This document shows, one piece after another, positions 7,775-16,305 of a stretch of 64,000 bases of DNA (position 1 is its first letter; every line of letters begins with the position of its first letter). The DNA comes from Myxococcus virescens (GTDB taxonomy: Bacteria > Myxococcota > Myxococcia > Myxococcales > Myxococcaceae). Made by a program: the position numbers and the translations under genes. The notes below the pieces were generated by a model. That model saw only the letters and a list, made by a program, of their open reading frames with translations, did not search any database and was not told where the DNA came from. Location of the stretch: NCBI RefSeq assembly GCF_900101905.1, contig NZ_FNAJ01000009.1, positions 162,256 to 226,255 of the forward strand. The letters are read 5' to 3'.

Positions 7775-8737
7775 ATGAACGTTCAGGTCCTCTTTCACGA
7801 CAGCTGCTTCGACGGCGCCGCGAGCGCGGCCGTGTTCTCCCGCTTCTACCGGGAGCGCATCCGTCCGGACGCGGCCTTCCGGTACCTCGGTCTGAACCAC
7901 AAGCCGGGCGCCGAGGGCATCGACCCGGCCGTGTTCTCCGGCGAGGAGAATGTCATCGTCGACTTCCGCTACAGCCAGGACGCGCGGCTGACGTGGTGGT
8001 TTGACCACCACGCCTCCGCCTTCCAGCAGCCGGGGGACGAGGCGCACTTCCGCGCGGACACCAGCGGGCGCAAATTCCACGACGCGCACCGCAAGAGTTG
8101 CACGAAGTACCTGGCGGACGTGGCCCGGGAGCGCTTCGGCTGGGATGCGTCGCCCATGGCGGAGCTCATCCACTGGGCGGAAATCATCGACGGGGCCCAG
8201 TTCCCCTCGCCGCAGATGGCGGTGGCGCTGGAGGAGCCCGCGCTGCGCATCATGACGGTGCTGGAGGCCAACAAGGACCCCAGCCTCATCCCGGAAGTCA
8301 TCCGCCGCATGCAGTCCGAGTCGCTGGCGGACATCGCCGCCTCGCCGCTCATCGCCACGCCCCTGGCGCCGCTGCTGGCGCGCCACCAGTCGAACATCGA
8401 GCTGGTGCGTGCCCGGGCGCGCTATGAGCGCGGCGTCGTCTTCTTCGACCTGGTGGACGAGGGCGTGGACAGCCTCAACAAGTTCATCGCCTACGCGCTC
8501 TACCCGGACGCGCGCTACACGCTGTGGGTGGGGAAGGGCGCCTCGCGGGCCAAGGTGTCCATCGGCTCCAACCCCTGGAAGCCGGAGCTGCGGCGGCACG
8601 ACCTGTCCGCCATCGCCGGGCGCTACGGCGGCGGCGGGCACCCGGTGGTGGCCGCGGTGAGCTTCAAGGCGGACCAGTCCGACAAGGCGCGCGCCGCCTA
8701 CGCGGAGATTCTGGCGGAGCTGTCCTCCGACGCGTGA
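7775..8737 (+). CDS. DHH-family phosphoesterase
   Basis: A 320-residue predicted phosphoesterase of the DHH superfamily (RecJ, NrnA, pyrophosphatase-like). Motifs visible: HDSCFDGAASAAVF (motif I), VIVDFRYS (motif II), WFDHHAS (the DHH motif) and the C-terminal DHHA1-type GRYGGGGHPVVAAVSF. Metal-dependent hydrolysis of phosphodiesters, such as nano-RNA or cyclic dinucleotide products, is the usual activity; the exact substrate cannot be read from the sequence. It starts 13 bases after the stop of the zinc-ribbon protein and converges on maf. Confidence 0.87.
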   Translation: MNVQVLFHDSCFDGAASAAVFSRFYRERIRPDAAFRYLGLNHKPGAEGIDPAVFSGEENVIVDFRYSQDARLTWWFDHHASAFQQPGDEAHFRADTSGRKFHDAHRKSCTKYLADVARERFGWDASPMAELIHWAEIIDGAQFPSPQMAVALEEPALRIMTVLEANKDPSLIPEVIRRMQSESLADIAASPLIATPLAPLLARHQSNIELVRARARYERGVVFFDLVDEGVDSLNKFIAYALYPDARYTLWVGKGASRAKVSIGSNPWKPELRRHDLSAIAGRYGGGGHPVVAAVSFKADQSDKARAAYAEILAELSSDA

Positions 8738-8758
8738 CGGCGCGGGCGTCAGCGGCGC

Positions 8759-9331
8759 TCAGAAGAACCGGAAGCCCGCCTCCCGCAGCAGTCGCACCAC
8801 CGTCACCATGGGCAGGCCCTGAACGTTGGAGCGGTCGCCGTCGAGCCGCTCCAACAGGGCCTGTCCGGCGTCCTCCACGCGATAGCTGCCGCAGCAGCCC
8901 TCCCATTCGTTCAGGTCGAGGTAGCGCTCCAGCTCCTCCTCCTTCACCGGGTAGAAGGTCAGCCGGGTCGTCTCCACTGCATCGAGCACCTTGCCTCCGG
9001 GGCCCACCAGGCACACCCCGGTGTGGATGGCGTGGGTGTGGCCCACCAGCTTGCGCAGTTGCTCGCGCGCCGCGTTCCGGTCGACGGGCTTGGAGAGGAC
9101 TTCGCCCGCCACCTCGACGAGCTGGTCCGCGCCCAGCACCCAGGCCTCCGGGTGCCGCTGATGCACCGCGCGGGCCTTGCGTGACGCGAGCTCCCGCACG
9201 GCCTCCGTCACGGACAGGTGTGGGGCGACGACCTCGTCCACACCGGGGGCCTCGGCGCGGTAGGGGAGCCTCAGTCCGTCCATCAGGGCCCGCCGGGCGC
9301 TCGACGTGGAGGCCAGAATCAATTCGCTCAT
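8759..9331 (-). CDS. maf: Maf family nucleoside triphosphate pyrophosphatase
   Basis: A 190-residue house-cleaning pyrophosphatase that hydrolyses non-canonical or certain canonical NTPs to NMPs. The family start [14 protein letters not shown] (consensus LASxSxxRxxLL) is at residues 4-17; the catalytic GADQLVE, LSKP and [23 protein letters not shown] segments follow in order. Subfamily (dTTP/UTP versus m7GTP) is uncertain; the [10 protein letters not shown] stretch resembles the YceF-like branch more than the YhdE branch. The length matches the family. It converges with the DHH gene, separated by about 20 bases. Confidence 0.9.
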   Translation of the reverse strand: MSELILASTSSARRALMDGLRLPYRAEAPGVDEVVAPHLSVTEAVRELASRKARAVHQRHPEAWVLGADQLVEVAGEVLSKPVDRNAAREQLRKLVGHTHAIHTGVCLVGPGGKVLDAVETTRLTFYPVKEEELERYLDLNEWEGCCGSYRVEDAGQALLERLDGDRSNVQGLPMVTVVRLLREAGFRFF

Positions 9332-9443
9332 GGGACGGGCAACCTAGTGCAGGGCGGGGCGGGTGGGGGGCCGGTCGCATCAGCAAGCGAGCGTGCACGT
9401 CTCGGCTTCCCGGCCACGGGGTGATGCCGTACCCTGGCGGCCC

Positions 9444-10676
9444 ATGTCGCGGCGCGGCCTGCTCGCCTTCTGTCTCCTCTTCGCTGCCTGCAAGCGCGGC
9501 CCCCTGGCCTCTGAAGCGCCGGACGCGTCCTGTCCGGCCGTGCCCGCCTTCAGCGCGCCTGGCGCCGGGGCGCCCACCGCCAGCGTGCGTCCCGCACCGC
9601 CCCCGGAGGACGCCACGCACCGGATGCAGCCGCTGGCCGTGTGCCGCTCGGACGGCGCGGCCCCGTTGGATGCGTCGCGTCGCTACTTCGAGGAAGGCCG
9701 CTTCGAGGAAGCACTGTCCTGCGCCGCCCAGGCCGCCGCGCTGGAGCCGGACCTGGCCGCCGCCCACGCGGAACGCGGCGTGGCGCTGGCCGCCCTGGGC
9801 CGCGAGCCAGAGGCGCAGCTCGCCTATGCGCGGGCGCTCGCCATCGACCCGGGGGACCCGTCCGCGCTTCTGGGCTCGGCGCACCTGTACGCCGTGCAGC
9901 TGTCCTCCACCCGGGAGCGGGACGAACTGGGCGCCCTCTACGCCGAGCGCGGCCTGTCCCAGCCCAACACGCCCCCGGAGCTGATTCCGCACCTCGCGCT
10001 GGTGGCCGCCATGGCCTTCAATGATTTGGGACAGGCGGAGTCCTCGCTGGCGCACTCGGCCATCGTCCTCGCGCGCAACCCCGGCAGCCGCGAGGCCCTC
10101 TACGAGCGTGCCCTGGCCCTCTTCGAGCTGTGCCGCTTCCGCGAGGCCCGCACCGCCTTCACCAGCCTCGTGGACGACCCGGAGCGGGCCGCGCACGCCC
10201 ATCACCACCTGGGGCTCCTGTTGGAGCGCGAGGGCAAGTGGAAGCAGGCGCAGAGCCACTTCGACAAGGCGCGCACGCTGGCGCCGGACGACTTCCCCGA
10301 GCCGCCGCTGCCCGCGGAGGAGGACTTCCGCGCCGAGGTGGTGAAGGCCGTCGCCGAGCTGCCCAAGGACATGCGCGGGGACTTGGACGGCGTGCCCGTC
10401 ACGGCGGAGGAGCTGCCCGCGGACGCGGACCTGCTGGCCAACCAGCCGCCGCTGTCGCCCACGATTCTGGGGCTCTTCCGGGGCCCGCCGCTGGCCGAGC
10501 CCTGTGACGGCTCTGAGGTGCCGTGCCGCTCCGTGGTGCTCTACCGCCGCAACCTGGCGCGCGCCGCCCGGACGCCCGAGGAGCTTCGCGAGCAGATCCG
10601 CGTGACGTTGCTGCACGAAATCGGGCACCTTCGCGGCGAGGACGACGAAGAACTGGCCGCTCGCGGCCTGGAGTGA
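9444..10676 (+). CDS. TPR lipoprotein with C-terminal zincin-type metallopeptidase motif
   Basis: A 410-residue exported protein. MSRRGLLAFCLLFAAC is a lipoprotein signal (lipidated Cys16). The next 60 residues are Pro/Ala-rich. The centre is TPR-like helices (ASRRYFEEGRFEEALSCAAQAAALEP, AALGREPEAQLAYARALAIDP, REGKWKQAQSHFDKARTLAP). The C-terminal end, VTLLHEIGHLRGEDDEELAARGLE, carries the HExxH zinc site and downstream Glu-rich helix of the compact zincin-like family (PF06262 type), normally a stand-alone protein of about 120 residues. Fusion to a secreted TPR scaffold is unusual. Its four-base gap to rlmI suggests co-transcription. Confidence 0.8.
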   Translation: MSRRGLLAFCLLFAACKRGPLASEAPDASCPAVPAFSAPGAGAPTASVRPAPPPEDATHRMQPLAVCRSDGAAPLDASRRYFEEGRFEEALSCAAQAAALEPDLAAAHAERGVALAALGREPEAQLAYARALAIDPGDPSALLGSAHLYAVQLSSTRERDELGALYAERGLSQPNTPPELIPHLALVAAMAFNDLGQAESSLAHSAIVLARNPGSREALYERALALFELCRFREARTAFTSLVDDPERAAHAHHHLGLLLEREGKWKQAQSHFDKARTLAPDDFPEPPLPAEEDFRAEVVKAVAELPKDMRGDLDGVPVTAEELPADADLLANQPPLSPTILGLFRGPPLAEPCDGSEVPCRSVVLYRRNLARAARTPEELREQIRVTLLHEIGHLRGEDDEELAARGLE

Positions 10677-10681
10677 GCCTG

Positions 10682-11869
10682 ATGCCCCCCCATGCAGCCC
10701 TGCCCGTCGCGCGCGTCACCCCCAAGGGGGCGCGCTCGCTGCGGCACTTCAATCCCTGGGTGTACCGCACCGAAATCGCCGCTCCGCCCGACGTGAAGGG
10801 CGCCGGCGCCGTGGTGCTGGTGGTGGACTCCCAGGGCAATCCCATTGGCCAGGCGCTCTACGCTCGCCGCTCGCCCCTGGCGCTGCGCCTGCTGACGCGC
10901 AAGGGGCCCGCCGAGGAGCCGGTGGACGACGCCTTCTTCCGCCGCCGCCTGGAGGCCGCCCTGGCGCGCCGGGCGTACCTGTCCGGCCGTGACGGGCTGC
11001 GGCTGGTGCACGGCGAGGCGGACCAGCTCCCGGGCCTCTTCGTGGACCGCTACGGAAACGGCCTCACGCTCCAGACGCTCTCCGAGGGCATGGACGCGCG
11101 CAAGGAGACGCTGGCGAAGATGCTGGTGGAGCTCACCGGCGCCACCCACGTCATGTGCCGGGACGACGCCTCCGGCCGTGACTTCGAGGGCCTGCCCCGC
11201 GAGGCGCGCCTGCTGCACGGTGAGGGCGCCGCGCGCTTCACCTACCACGAGGGGGAGAACCGCTTCGAGGTCGACCTCCAGGGCGACATGAAGACGGGCG
11301 CCTTCCTGGACCAGGTGGACAACCACCTGCGGGCCGGGGAGCTGGCGCGTGGCGACGCGCTGGACCTCTTCAGCTACCACGGCGGCTTCGCGCTCTCGCT
11401 GTCACGCACCTGCACGTCCGTGCTGGCGGTGGAGCAGGACGAGAAGGCCGCCGCGCGCGCCAAGGCCAACGCCGAGGCCAACGGCCGCGCCAACGTCACT
11501 GTGGAGAACGCCAACGCCTTCGACGTGCTGCGCCGCTTCGACACCAGCGGGCGCCGCTTCGACACCGTGGTGTTGGACCCGCCCGGACTGGCCAAGCGCC
11601 GCGAGGGCCTGGCCACCGCGCTGCGCGCCTACCACGAGCTGAACCTGCGCGCCTTCCGCTGCCTCAAGCCGGACGGGTTGCTCGTCACCTGCTCCTGCTC
11701 CGGCAAGCTGGACCGCGCCGCCTTCGAGGAGATGGTGCTGGCGGCCGCCGCGGATGCGAAGCGGCCGGTGCAGATTCTGGAACGGCGGGGCGCGGGGCTG
11801 GACCACCCGGTGCTGGCCGGGCTGCCGGAGACGGAGTACCTGAAGGCCCTCTACGTGCGCGCCCTCTAG
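10682..11869 (+). CDS. rlmI: 23S rRNA m5C1962 methyltransferase RlmI-type, PUA plus SAM domain
   Basis: A 395-residue class I SAM-dependent methyltransferase. An N-terminal PUA domain (KGARSLRHFNPWVYRTEI to about residue 75) is followed by the RlmI linker (LVHGEADQLPGLFVDRYG), then the catalytic domain: DLFSYHGGFALSLS (SAM motif I), VLDPPGLAKRR (motif IV), and TCSCSGKLD, which includes the cysteine typical of m5C enzymes. End-to-end similarity with E. coli RlmI is clear by eye. Paralogues in this superfamily exist, so the precise base is inferred. It starts five bases after the preceding stop. Confidence 0.86.
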   Translation: MPPHAALPVARVTPKGARSLRHFNPWVYRTEIAAPPDVKGAGAVVLVVDSQGNPIGQALYARRSPLALRLLTRKGPAEEPVDDAFFRRRLEAALARRAYLSGRDGLRLVHGEADQLPGLFVDRYGNGLTLQTLSEGMDARKETLAKMLVELTGATHVMCRDDASGRDFEGLPREARLLHGEGAARFTYHEGENRFEVDLQGDMKTGAFLDQVDNHLRAGELARGDALDLFSYHGGFALSLSRTCTSVLAVEQDEKAAARAKANAEANGRANVTVENANAFDVLRRFDTSGRRFDTVVLDPPGLAKRREGLATALRAYHELNLRAFRCLKPDGLLVTCSCSGKLDRAAFEEMVLAAAADAKRPVQILERRGAGLDHPVLAGLPETEYLKALYVRAL

Positions 11870-11893
11870 CGGGGAAGGGGCAGGGGCTGGGGC

Positions 11894-12391
11894 CTATGGA
11901 ATCCCCAGCTCCTTGCGCAGCCGGCCCACGATTTTGAAGTACTCCGTCCGTGGGAAGGGGACGTTGAGGATGTGGAAGTCCTTCTTCGCCAGGCCCACGC
12001 AGCCGAAGCAGTAGTTGCAGTCCTGCAGGTTGCGGCACAGCACCAGGTACGCGCTGGTGGAGCAGTTCTCACTCTGGACGCAGTACGCGCAGGCGTTGCA
12101 GCTCTTGCAGTCCACGCAGTGCGAGCAGTTGTTGCACAGCTCGCACCGGGTGCAGTGCGTGCACGAGAAGCAGCTGTCGCAGTCCTTGCAGAACATGCAG
12201 TTGGCGCAGCGCTGACAGCCCTCGCACGCGTAGGAGCCGGGGTTGCCCGGGTCGGACGCGAAGCTCTTGGCCAGCTTCTGGAACTGCTCCAGGAACTCCC
12301 GCTTGCCCAGGGTGGACACCAGCTCCCGCGCCGCCTTCTCCTGCGCGACCTGGTCCGCCTTATCGGGCCGCGTTCCTTTGTCCTTCACCAC
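11894..12391 (-). CDS. Cysteine-array protein with 17 cysteines at exact three-residue spacing
   Basis: About 165 residues. After a helical, charged N-terminus (EKAARELVSTLGKREFLEQFQKL), a block from YACEGC to AYCVQ places Cys at every third residue 17 times in succession. Five more cysteines follow (SENC is the end of the run; then LC, DC, YC, GC). The C-terminus is cysteine-free (KKDFHILNVPFPRTEYFKIVGRLRKELG). There is no signal peptide, so the protein is probably cytoplasmic and reduced, suggesting metal or Fe-S binding or a repetitive solenoid. I chose GTG 12391, which has AAGGAG eight bases upstream; GTG 12400 is too close to that site. The gene follows the lipoprotein at 12408-12986. 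Function unknown. Confidence 0.78.
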   Translation of the reverse strand: MVKDKGTRPDKADQVAQEKAARELVSTLGKREFLEQFQKLAKSFASDPGNPGSYACEGCQRCANCMFCKDCDSCFSCTHCTRCELCNNCSHCVDCKSCNACAYCVQSENCSTSAYLVLCRNLQDCNYCFGCVGLAKKDFHILNVPFPRTEYFKIVGRLRKELGIP

Positions 12392-12407
12392 CTGGGACAC
12401 TCCTTCA

Positions 12408-12986
12408 TCAGTTCGGACCGGGCCTCAGGCGAGCCAGTCCCGCAAGGTCGATGCCGCGCGCCACCCGGCGCACCTCCACCGTACCCGGAAATCCCCGGCT
12501 GGTGACGGCAACCACGTAGCGCCCCCCCACAAGGAGGTTCGCTTCGGCCACGGACTCCTCCGCGTCGTACCGCACGAAGCCCACGGCGTCGTCCAGGTGG
12601 ATGGGGGCGGACGGGTCACTGGCCACCTTGCCCCGGGAGCGGTCGGCGGCCTCCTGGATGGCCTTGCCAATGCGCTCGCCCATGGTGGTGTCCACGATGC
12701 GCACCTTCACCTCGCGTCCCTCACCCCGGGTGTAGAGCCGCTCGGCCTCGGAGACGGACACCTCGCCGTACTTCCCGGTGGAGCCCTGGGTGTGTGCCAC
12801 GGTGAAGCCGTCCAGCCGTTCTGGAAGGAAGGGCGCCAGTTGCTTGAAGTACACGCAGGGCGCGCTCGCCGCCGACACCACGGGTTCCACCTCCGGGGAC
12901 GCGCCGGACTCGCCGAGGCAGCCGGTGGTGCCCAGGACGAATGCGAGAAGAGCGCCAGAGCGCCTGGGGAAAAAAGAGTCGCGCAC
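12408..12986 (-). CDS. Predicted lipoprotein, function unknown
   Basis: About 192 residues from a GTG at 12986. The N-terminus (VRDSFFPRRSGALLAFVLGTTGC) is a lipoprotein signal ending in lipobox GTTGC. The mature part, with motifs CVYFKQLAPFLPERLDGF and EVSVSEAERLYTRGEGREVKVRIVDTT, resembles secreted myxobacterial proteins that bind small ligands; I do not recognise a named family. No strong ribosome site precedes the GTG, so the start is uncertain, but the lipobox position supports it. It diverges from the helicase gene 34 bases away and is followed by the cysteine-array gene. Confidence 0.68.
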   Translation of the reverse strand: MRDSFFPRRSGALLAFVLGTTGCLGESGASPEVEPVVSAASAPCVYFKQLAPFLPERLDGFTVAHTQGSTGKYGEVSVSEAERLYTRGEGREVKVRIVDTTMGERIGKAIQEAADRSRGKVASDPSAPIHLDDAVGFVRYDAEESVAEANLLVGGRYVVAVTSRGFPGTVEVRRVARGIDLAGLARLRPGPN

Positions 12987-13020
12987 GAACGAATCAAAGG
13001 GTATCCCCGCCCCGCGCGCA

Positions 13021-15096
13021 ATGGACCTCTCGAAGCTCAATCCTCCGCAGCGCGAGGCCGTGGTGACCCTGGAGGGACCGCTCCTCGTGCTGGCAGGCGC
13101 AGGCAGCGGCAAGACTCGCGTCATCACCCACCGCATCGTCCACCTGCTCAACGAGCGGCCGGGCCTCATCATGGCCCGCAACATCCTGGCGGTGACCTTC
13201 ACCAACAAGGCCGCCACGGAGATGAAGGAGCGCCTGGTCCACATGGCGGGACCTCGGGCGCAGGGCGTGCTGGTGTGCACCTTCCACGCCTTTGGCGCGG
13301 AGATGCTCCGCGAGGACATCCACCGGCTGGGGTGGCCCAAGAAGTTCGCCATCGCCGACATGGGCGACCAGCTGGCCAACATCCGGCGCGCCATGCGCGA
13401 GCACAAAATCGACGACCGCTCGTTCGACGCGCGCAAGGTGCTCAACCTCATCTCCAAGGCGAAGAACTCCGGCAAGGCGCCGGAGCCCAAGCCGGAGGGG
13501 ATTGGGGATGATTACGACCTCATCACCCACATGGTGTACCCGGACTATCAGCTGTCGCTGAAGGCGCAGGGGTCGGTGGACTTCGACGACCTGCTGCTGC
13601 TGCCCGCGCGCCTCCTGCGCGAGCACCCGGACCTCTACGAGAAGTACACCAAGCGCTTCCGCTACCTGCTGGTGGACGAGTTCCAGGACACCAACACCGC
13701 GCAGTTGGAGCTGCTGAAGCTGCTGGCGGGCCGCTCCCGCAACGTGTGCGCGGTGGGTGACGACGACCAGTGCATCTATTCGTGGCGGGGCGCGGAGGTG
13801 CGCAACATCCTCGACTTCGACCGCCTCTTCCCGGGAGGGAAGGAGGTCCGGCTGGAGCAGAACTACCGCTCCGTCCAGACGGTCCTGGACGCGGCCAACG
13901 CCGTCATCGCCAGGAACCCCGAGCGCAAGGCCAAGCAGATGTGGACCGACCGCAAGGGGGGCACGAAGGTGAAGGTGGTGACGTGTCCCAACGACGAAGA
14001 GGAGGCCCGCTTCGTCGCGCACGAAATCCAGAAGCACATGGCCCTGGGCATCTCCGCGGACGACATCGCCGTGCTCTACCGGACCAACGGCCAGTCCCGC
14101 CCCATCGAGGAGATGCTGCGGGAGAAGAACATCGGCTACGAGGTGGTGGGCGGCAGCGAGTTCTTCGACCGGCGCGAGGTGAAGGACGTCATCGCGTACT
14201 TCAAGGTCATCGTGAACAAGCTGGACGAAATCTCGCTCCTGCGCATCGTCAACGTGCCCTCGCGCGGCATTGGCGACGTGACGATGGAGCGCCTCAACGT
14301 CCACGCGCGGGGCGAGGGCGTCACGCTGTGGACCGTGATGAAGAAGGCCACCGACTACGAGGACCTGCCGCCCGGGGCCGGGGCCCGGGTGATGGAGTTC
14401 GTGGACCTGGTGGAGCGCTACCGCGCCGCGTACGAGCACGGCCAGCTGGCCAACGTGACGCGCAAGCTGCTGGAGGAGATTGGCTTTCGCGAGGCCACCC
14501 GCGCCCACGCCACCAGCGCCACCGCCGCGGACAAGAAGCTCAAGGGCGTGGACGGCGTGCTCAACTCGCTGGAGAACTTCGAGAAGCGCGAGGGCCCCAA
14601 GGCCAGCCTGCCCACGTACCTCAACCGCCTGAGCCTGGACACCCGGCAGGAGGAAGAGGAGGTGCCGGGCGCCAACCGCCGCGTCACCCTGATGACGGTG
14701 CACGCCTCCAAGGGCCTGGAGTACCGGCTCGTCTTCTTCATCGGCATGGAGGAGGACCTGATGCCCCACGGAGGCATGCAGGGCGAGGCGCAGAACCTCG
14801 AGGAGGAGCGGCGCCTCTGCTACGTGGGCATCACCCGCGCCAAGGAGGTCCTCTACCTCACCCGCGCGGCCACCCGCGTGAAGCGCGGCAAGGAGGTGCC
14901 CCGCACGCCCTCGCGCTTCCTGGAGGACCTGCCGCCGGAGGTGATTGAGGTCGTGGAGCTGGACGCGCCGCGTCAGGGGCCTCCCACCACGGAGGAGAAG
15001 AACTTCTTCGCCAACTTGAAGGAGCGCTTCAAGAAACCCGCGATTCCGGGAGCGCCTCCGGGTGGCACCGGGCCGTCTGGGGGAGCAGCCAGGTAG
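13021..15096 (+). CDS. UvrD/Rep/PcrA-type superfamily 1 DNA helicase
   Basis: A 691-residue 3'-5' helicase. Motifs in order: LNPPQREAV (Q motif), LAGAGSGKTRVI (motif I), AVTFTNKAA (Ia), DFDDLLLLP and LLVDEFQDTN (II), GDDDQCIYSWRGA (III), LEQNYRS (IV), TVHASKGLEY (V), and YVGITRAKE (VI). All are intact. Length and the LNRLSLDTRQEEEE region fit the Rep/PcrA branch slightly better than UvrD, but the exact orthology cannot be settled here. It would act in repair or in clearing stalled replication forks. The C-terminal tail is Pro/Gly-rich and variable. It diverges from the lipoprotein at 12986. Confidence 0.93.
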   Translation: MDLSKLNPPQREAVVTLEGPLLVLAGAGSGKTRVITHRIVHLLNERPGLIMARNILAVTFTNKAATEMKERLVHMAGPRAQGVLVCTFHAFGAEMLREDIHRLGWPKKFAIADMGDQLANIRRAMREHKIDDRSFDARKVLNLISKAKNSGKAPEPKPEGIGDDYDLITHMVYPDYQLSLKAQGSVDFDDLLLLPARLLREHPDLYEKYTKRFRYLLVDEFQDTNTAQLELLKLLAGRSRNVCAVGDDDQCIYSWRGAEVRNILDFDRLFPGGKEVRLEQNYRSVQTVLDAANAVIARNPERKAKQMWTDRKGGTKVKVVTCPNDEEEARFVAHEIQKHMALGISADDIAVLYRTNGQSRPIEEMLREKNIGYEVVGGSEFFDRREVKDVIAYFKVIVNKLDEISLLRIVNVPSRGIGDVTMERLNVHARGEGVTLWTVMKKATDYEDLPPGAGARVMEFVDLVERYRAAYEHGQLANVTRKLLEEIGFREATRAHATSATAADKKLKGVDGVLNSLENFEKREGPKASLPTYLNRLSLDTRQEEEEVPGANRRVTLMTVHASKGLEYRLVFFIGMEEDLMPHGGMQGEAQNLEEERRLCYVGITRAKEVLYLTRAATRVKRGKEVPRTPSRFLEDLPPEVIEVVELDAPRQGPPTTEEKNFFANLKERFKKPAIPGAPPGGTGPSGGAAR

Positions 15097-15167
15097 GTGC
15101 CCGCCTCCTGAAGGGGGCGTCCTGGCGGGGGTGATCGGGGAATCCGGACGTCTGGTGCGGTGTGACC

Positions 15168-15196
15168 TTGACTTGATCCGCCACACCCACTAGGAC
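15168..15196 (+). promoter_or_regulatory. Probable sigma-70-type promoter of rplM-rpsI
   Basis: TTGACT at 15168-15173 (five of six consensus bases) and TAGGAC at 15191-15196 are separated by 17 bases. The start codon of rplM is about 110 bases downstream, leaving a sizeable leader. Confidence 0.5.
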
Positions 15197-15215
15197 GGTC
15201 GGCCTTTCCGGGCCT

Positions 15216-15231
15216 CCGTGAAGTTTCACGG
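15216..15231 (+). promoter_or_regulatory. Small hairpin in the rplM leader
   Basis: CCGTGAA and TTCACGG pair perfectly around a two-base gap, 20 bases after the putative -10. Ribosomal protein operons often carry autoregulatory leader structures; whether this is one is not known. Confidence 0.35.
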
Positions 15232-15309
15232 TCGACCCGCGGTTGATTAAGCACGAGCAGCGGTCCCTGGAATGCACACGGCGGCCGCGAGAAGTCTGGA
15301 GTGCACGAA

Positions 15310-15756
15310 ATGTCGCAGAAGACCTACAGCGCGAAGGCTGGGGACATCAAGCGCCAGTGGCACGTCGTTGACGTGTCCGACAAGGTGCTGGGCCGCGCGG
15401 CGAGCCAGATTGCCACCCTGCTGAAGGGCAAGCACAAGGCCATCTACACGCCGTCCATTGACACGGGCGACCACGTGGTCGTCATCAACGCCGAAAAGGT
15501 GAAGGTGACGGGTACGAAGGAGCAGGACAAGATGTACTACCGGCACCCGAACGCGGGTTTCCCGGGCGCCCTGAAGATCACCAACCTGGAGAAGCTCCGC
15601 CAGCGTCACCCTGAGGACATCATCATCAACGCCGTGCGGCGCATGCTTCCGCGCAACGCGCTCGGCCGCCAGATGATGACGAAGCTGAAGGTCTACGCAG
15701 GTGACACGCACCCGCACGCGGCCCAGAAGCCTGCCGCGTTCGAGGTCGAGGCGTAA
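15310..15756 (+). CDS. rplM: 50S ribosomal protein L13
   Basis: A 148-residue core ribosomal protein that binds 23S rRNA early in large-subunit assembly. [46 protein letters not shown] and [22 protein letters not shown] are the conserved L13 blocks. The ATG at 15310 has GGAG nine bases upstream; an in-frame GTG at 15301 would add three residues. It is followed by rpsI after 14 bases, the usual bacterial pairing. Confidence 0.97.
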   Translation: MSQKTYSAKAGDIKRQWHVVDVSDKVLGRAASQIATLLKGKHKAIYTPSIDTGDHVVVINAEKVKVTGTKEQDKMYYRHPNAGFPGALKITNLEKLRQRHPEDIIINAVRRMLPRNALGRQMMTKLKVYAGDTHPHAAQKPAAFEVEA

Positions 15757-15770
15757 GGGAGATAACGTCC

Positions 15771-16172
15771 ATGCCCATCAACCAAGAGCTCGGTTTCTAC
15801 GCCACCGGCCGCCGCAAGGAGGCCACCGCCCGCGTCTGGATTCGTCCTGGCACTGGCCTCGTCACCATCAACGGCCGCGAGCTGAACGAGTACTTCGGCC
15901 GTGAGACGTCCAAGATGGTCCTCAACCAGCCCCTCGAGATCCTCGAGCAGAAGGGCAAGGTTGACGTGACGGTCAACGTCAAGGGTGGCGGTCTCTCCGG
16001 CCAGGCCGGCGCCATCCGTCACGGCATTGCCCGTGCGCTGTGCTCCTTCAACCCGGAGTTCCGTCCGGCGCTGAAGAAGGCCGGCTTCCTCACCCGCGAT
16101 GCTCGCGCGGTCGAGCGCAAGAAGTACGGCCAGCCGGGCGCGCGTCGCCGGTTCCAGTTCTCCAAGCGCTAA
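15771..16172 (+). CDS. rpsI: 30S ribosomal protein S9
   Basis: A 133-residue small-subunit protein whose C-terminal tail reaches the P-site t[21 protein letters not shown] and the ending [17 protein letters not shown] are diagnostic; the last two residues KR are the universally conserved tail that contacts tRNA. A good ribosome site (AAGGGAGAT) precedes the ATG. It forms an operon with rplM. Confidence 0.97.
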   Translation: MPINQELGFYATGRRKEATARVWIRPGTGLVTINGRELNEYFGRETSKMVLNQPLEILEQKGKVDVTVNVKGGGLSGQAGAIRHGIARALCSFNPEFRPALKKAGFLTRDARAVERKKYGQPGARRRFQFSKR

Positions 16173-16305
16173 GCCACTCGCTCAGCAGCTGGGTTGTTCC
16201 CACACGGCGGGGGTCCTCATCCGAGGGCCTCCGCCGATGTGTTTTCGGGGTCCATCACGCCCCATCGCATGCGTGCGCGAGCGTCTGGTAGGATTTGCGC
16301 CGCTC

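Noticed and set aside
8664..10628. Minus-strand open frame of about 650 codons opposite the TPR lipoprotein
   Set aside because: Overlaps maf and the TPR gene; composition is that of an antisense shadow.
12994..15186. Minus-strand open frame of about 730 codons opposite the helicase
   Set aside because: It is the antisense of a conserved helicase; its histidine/leucine/valine-rich translation shows no family features.
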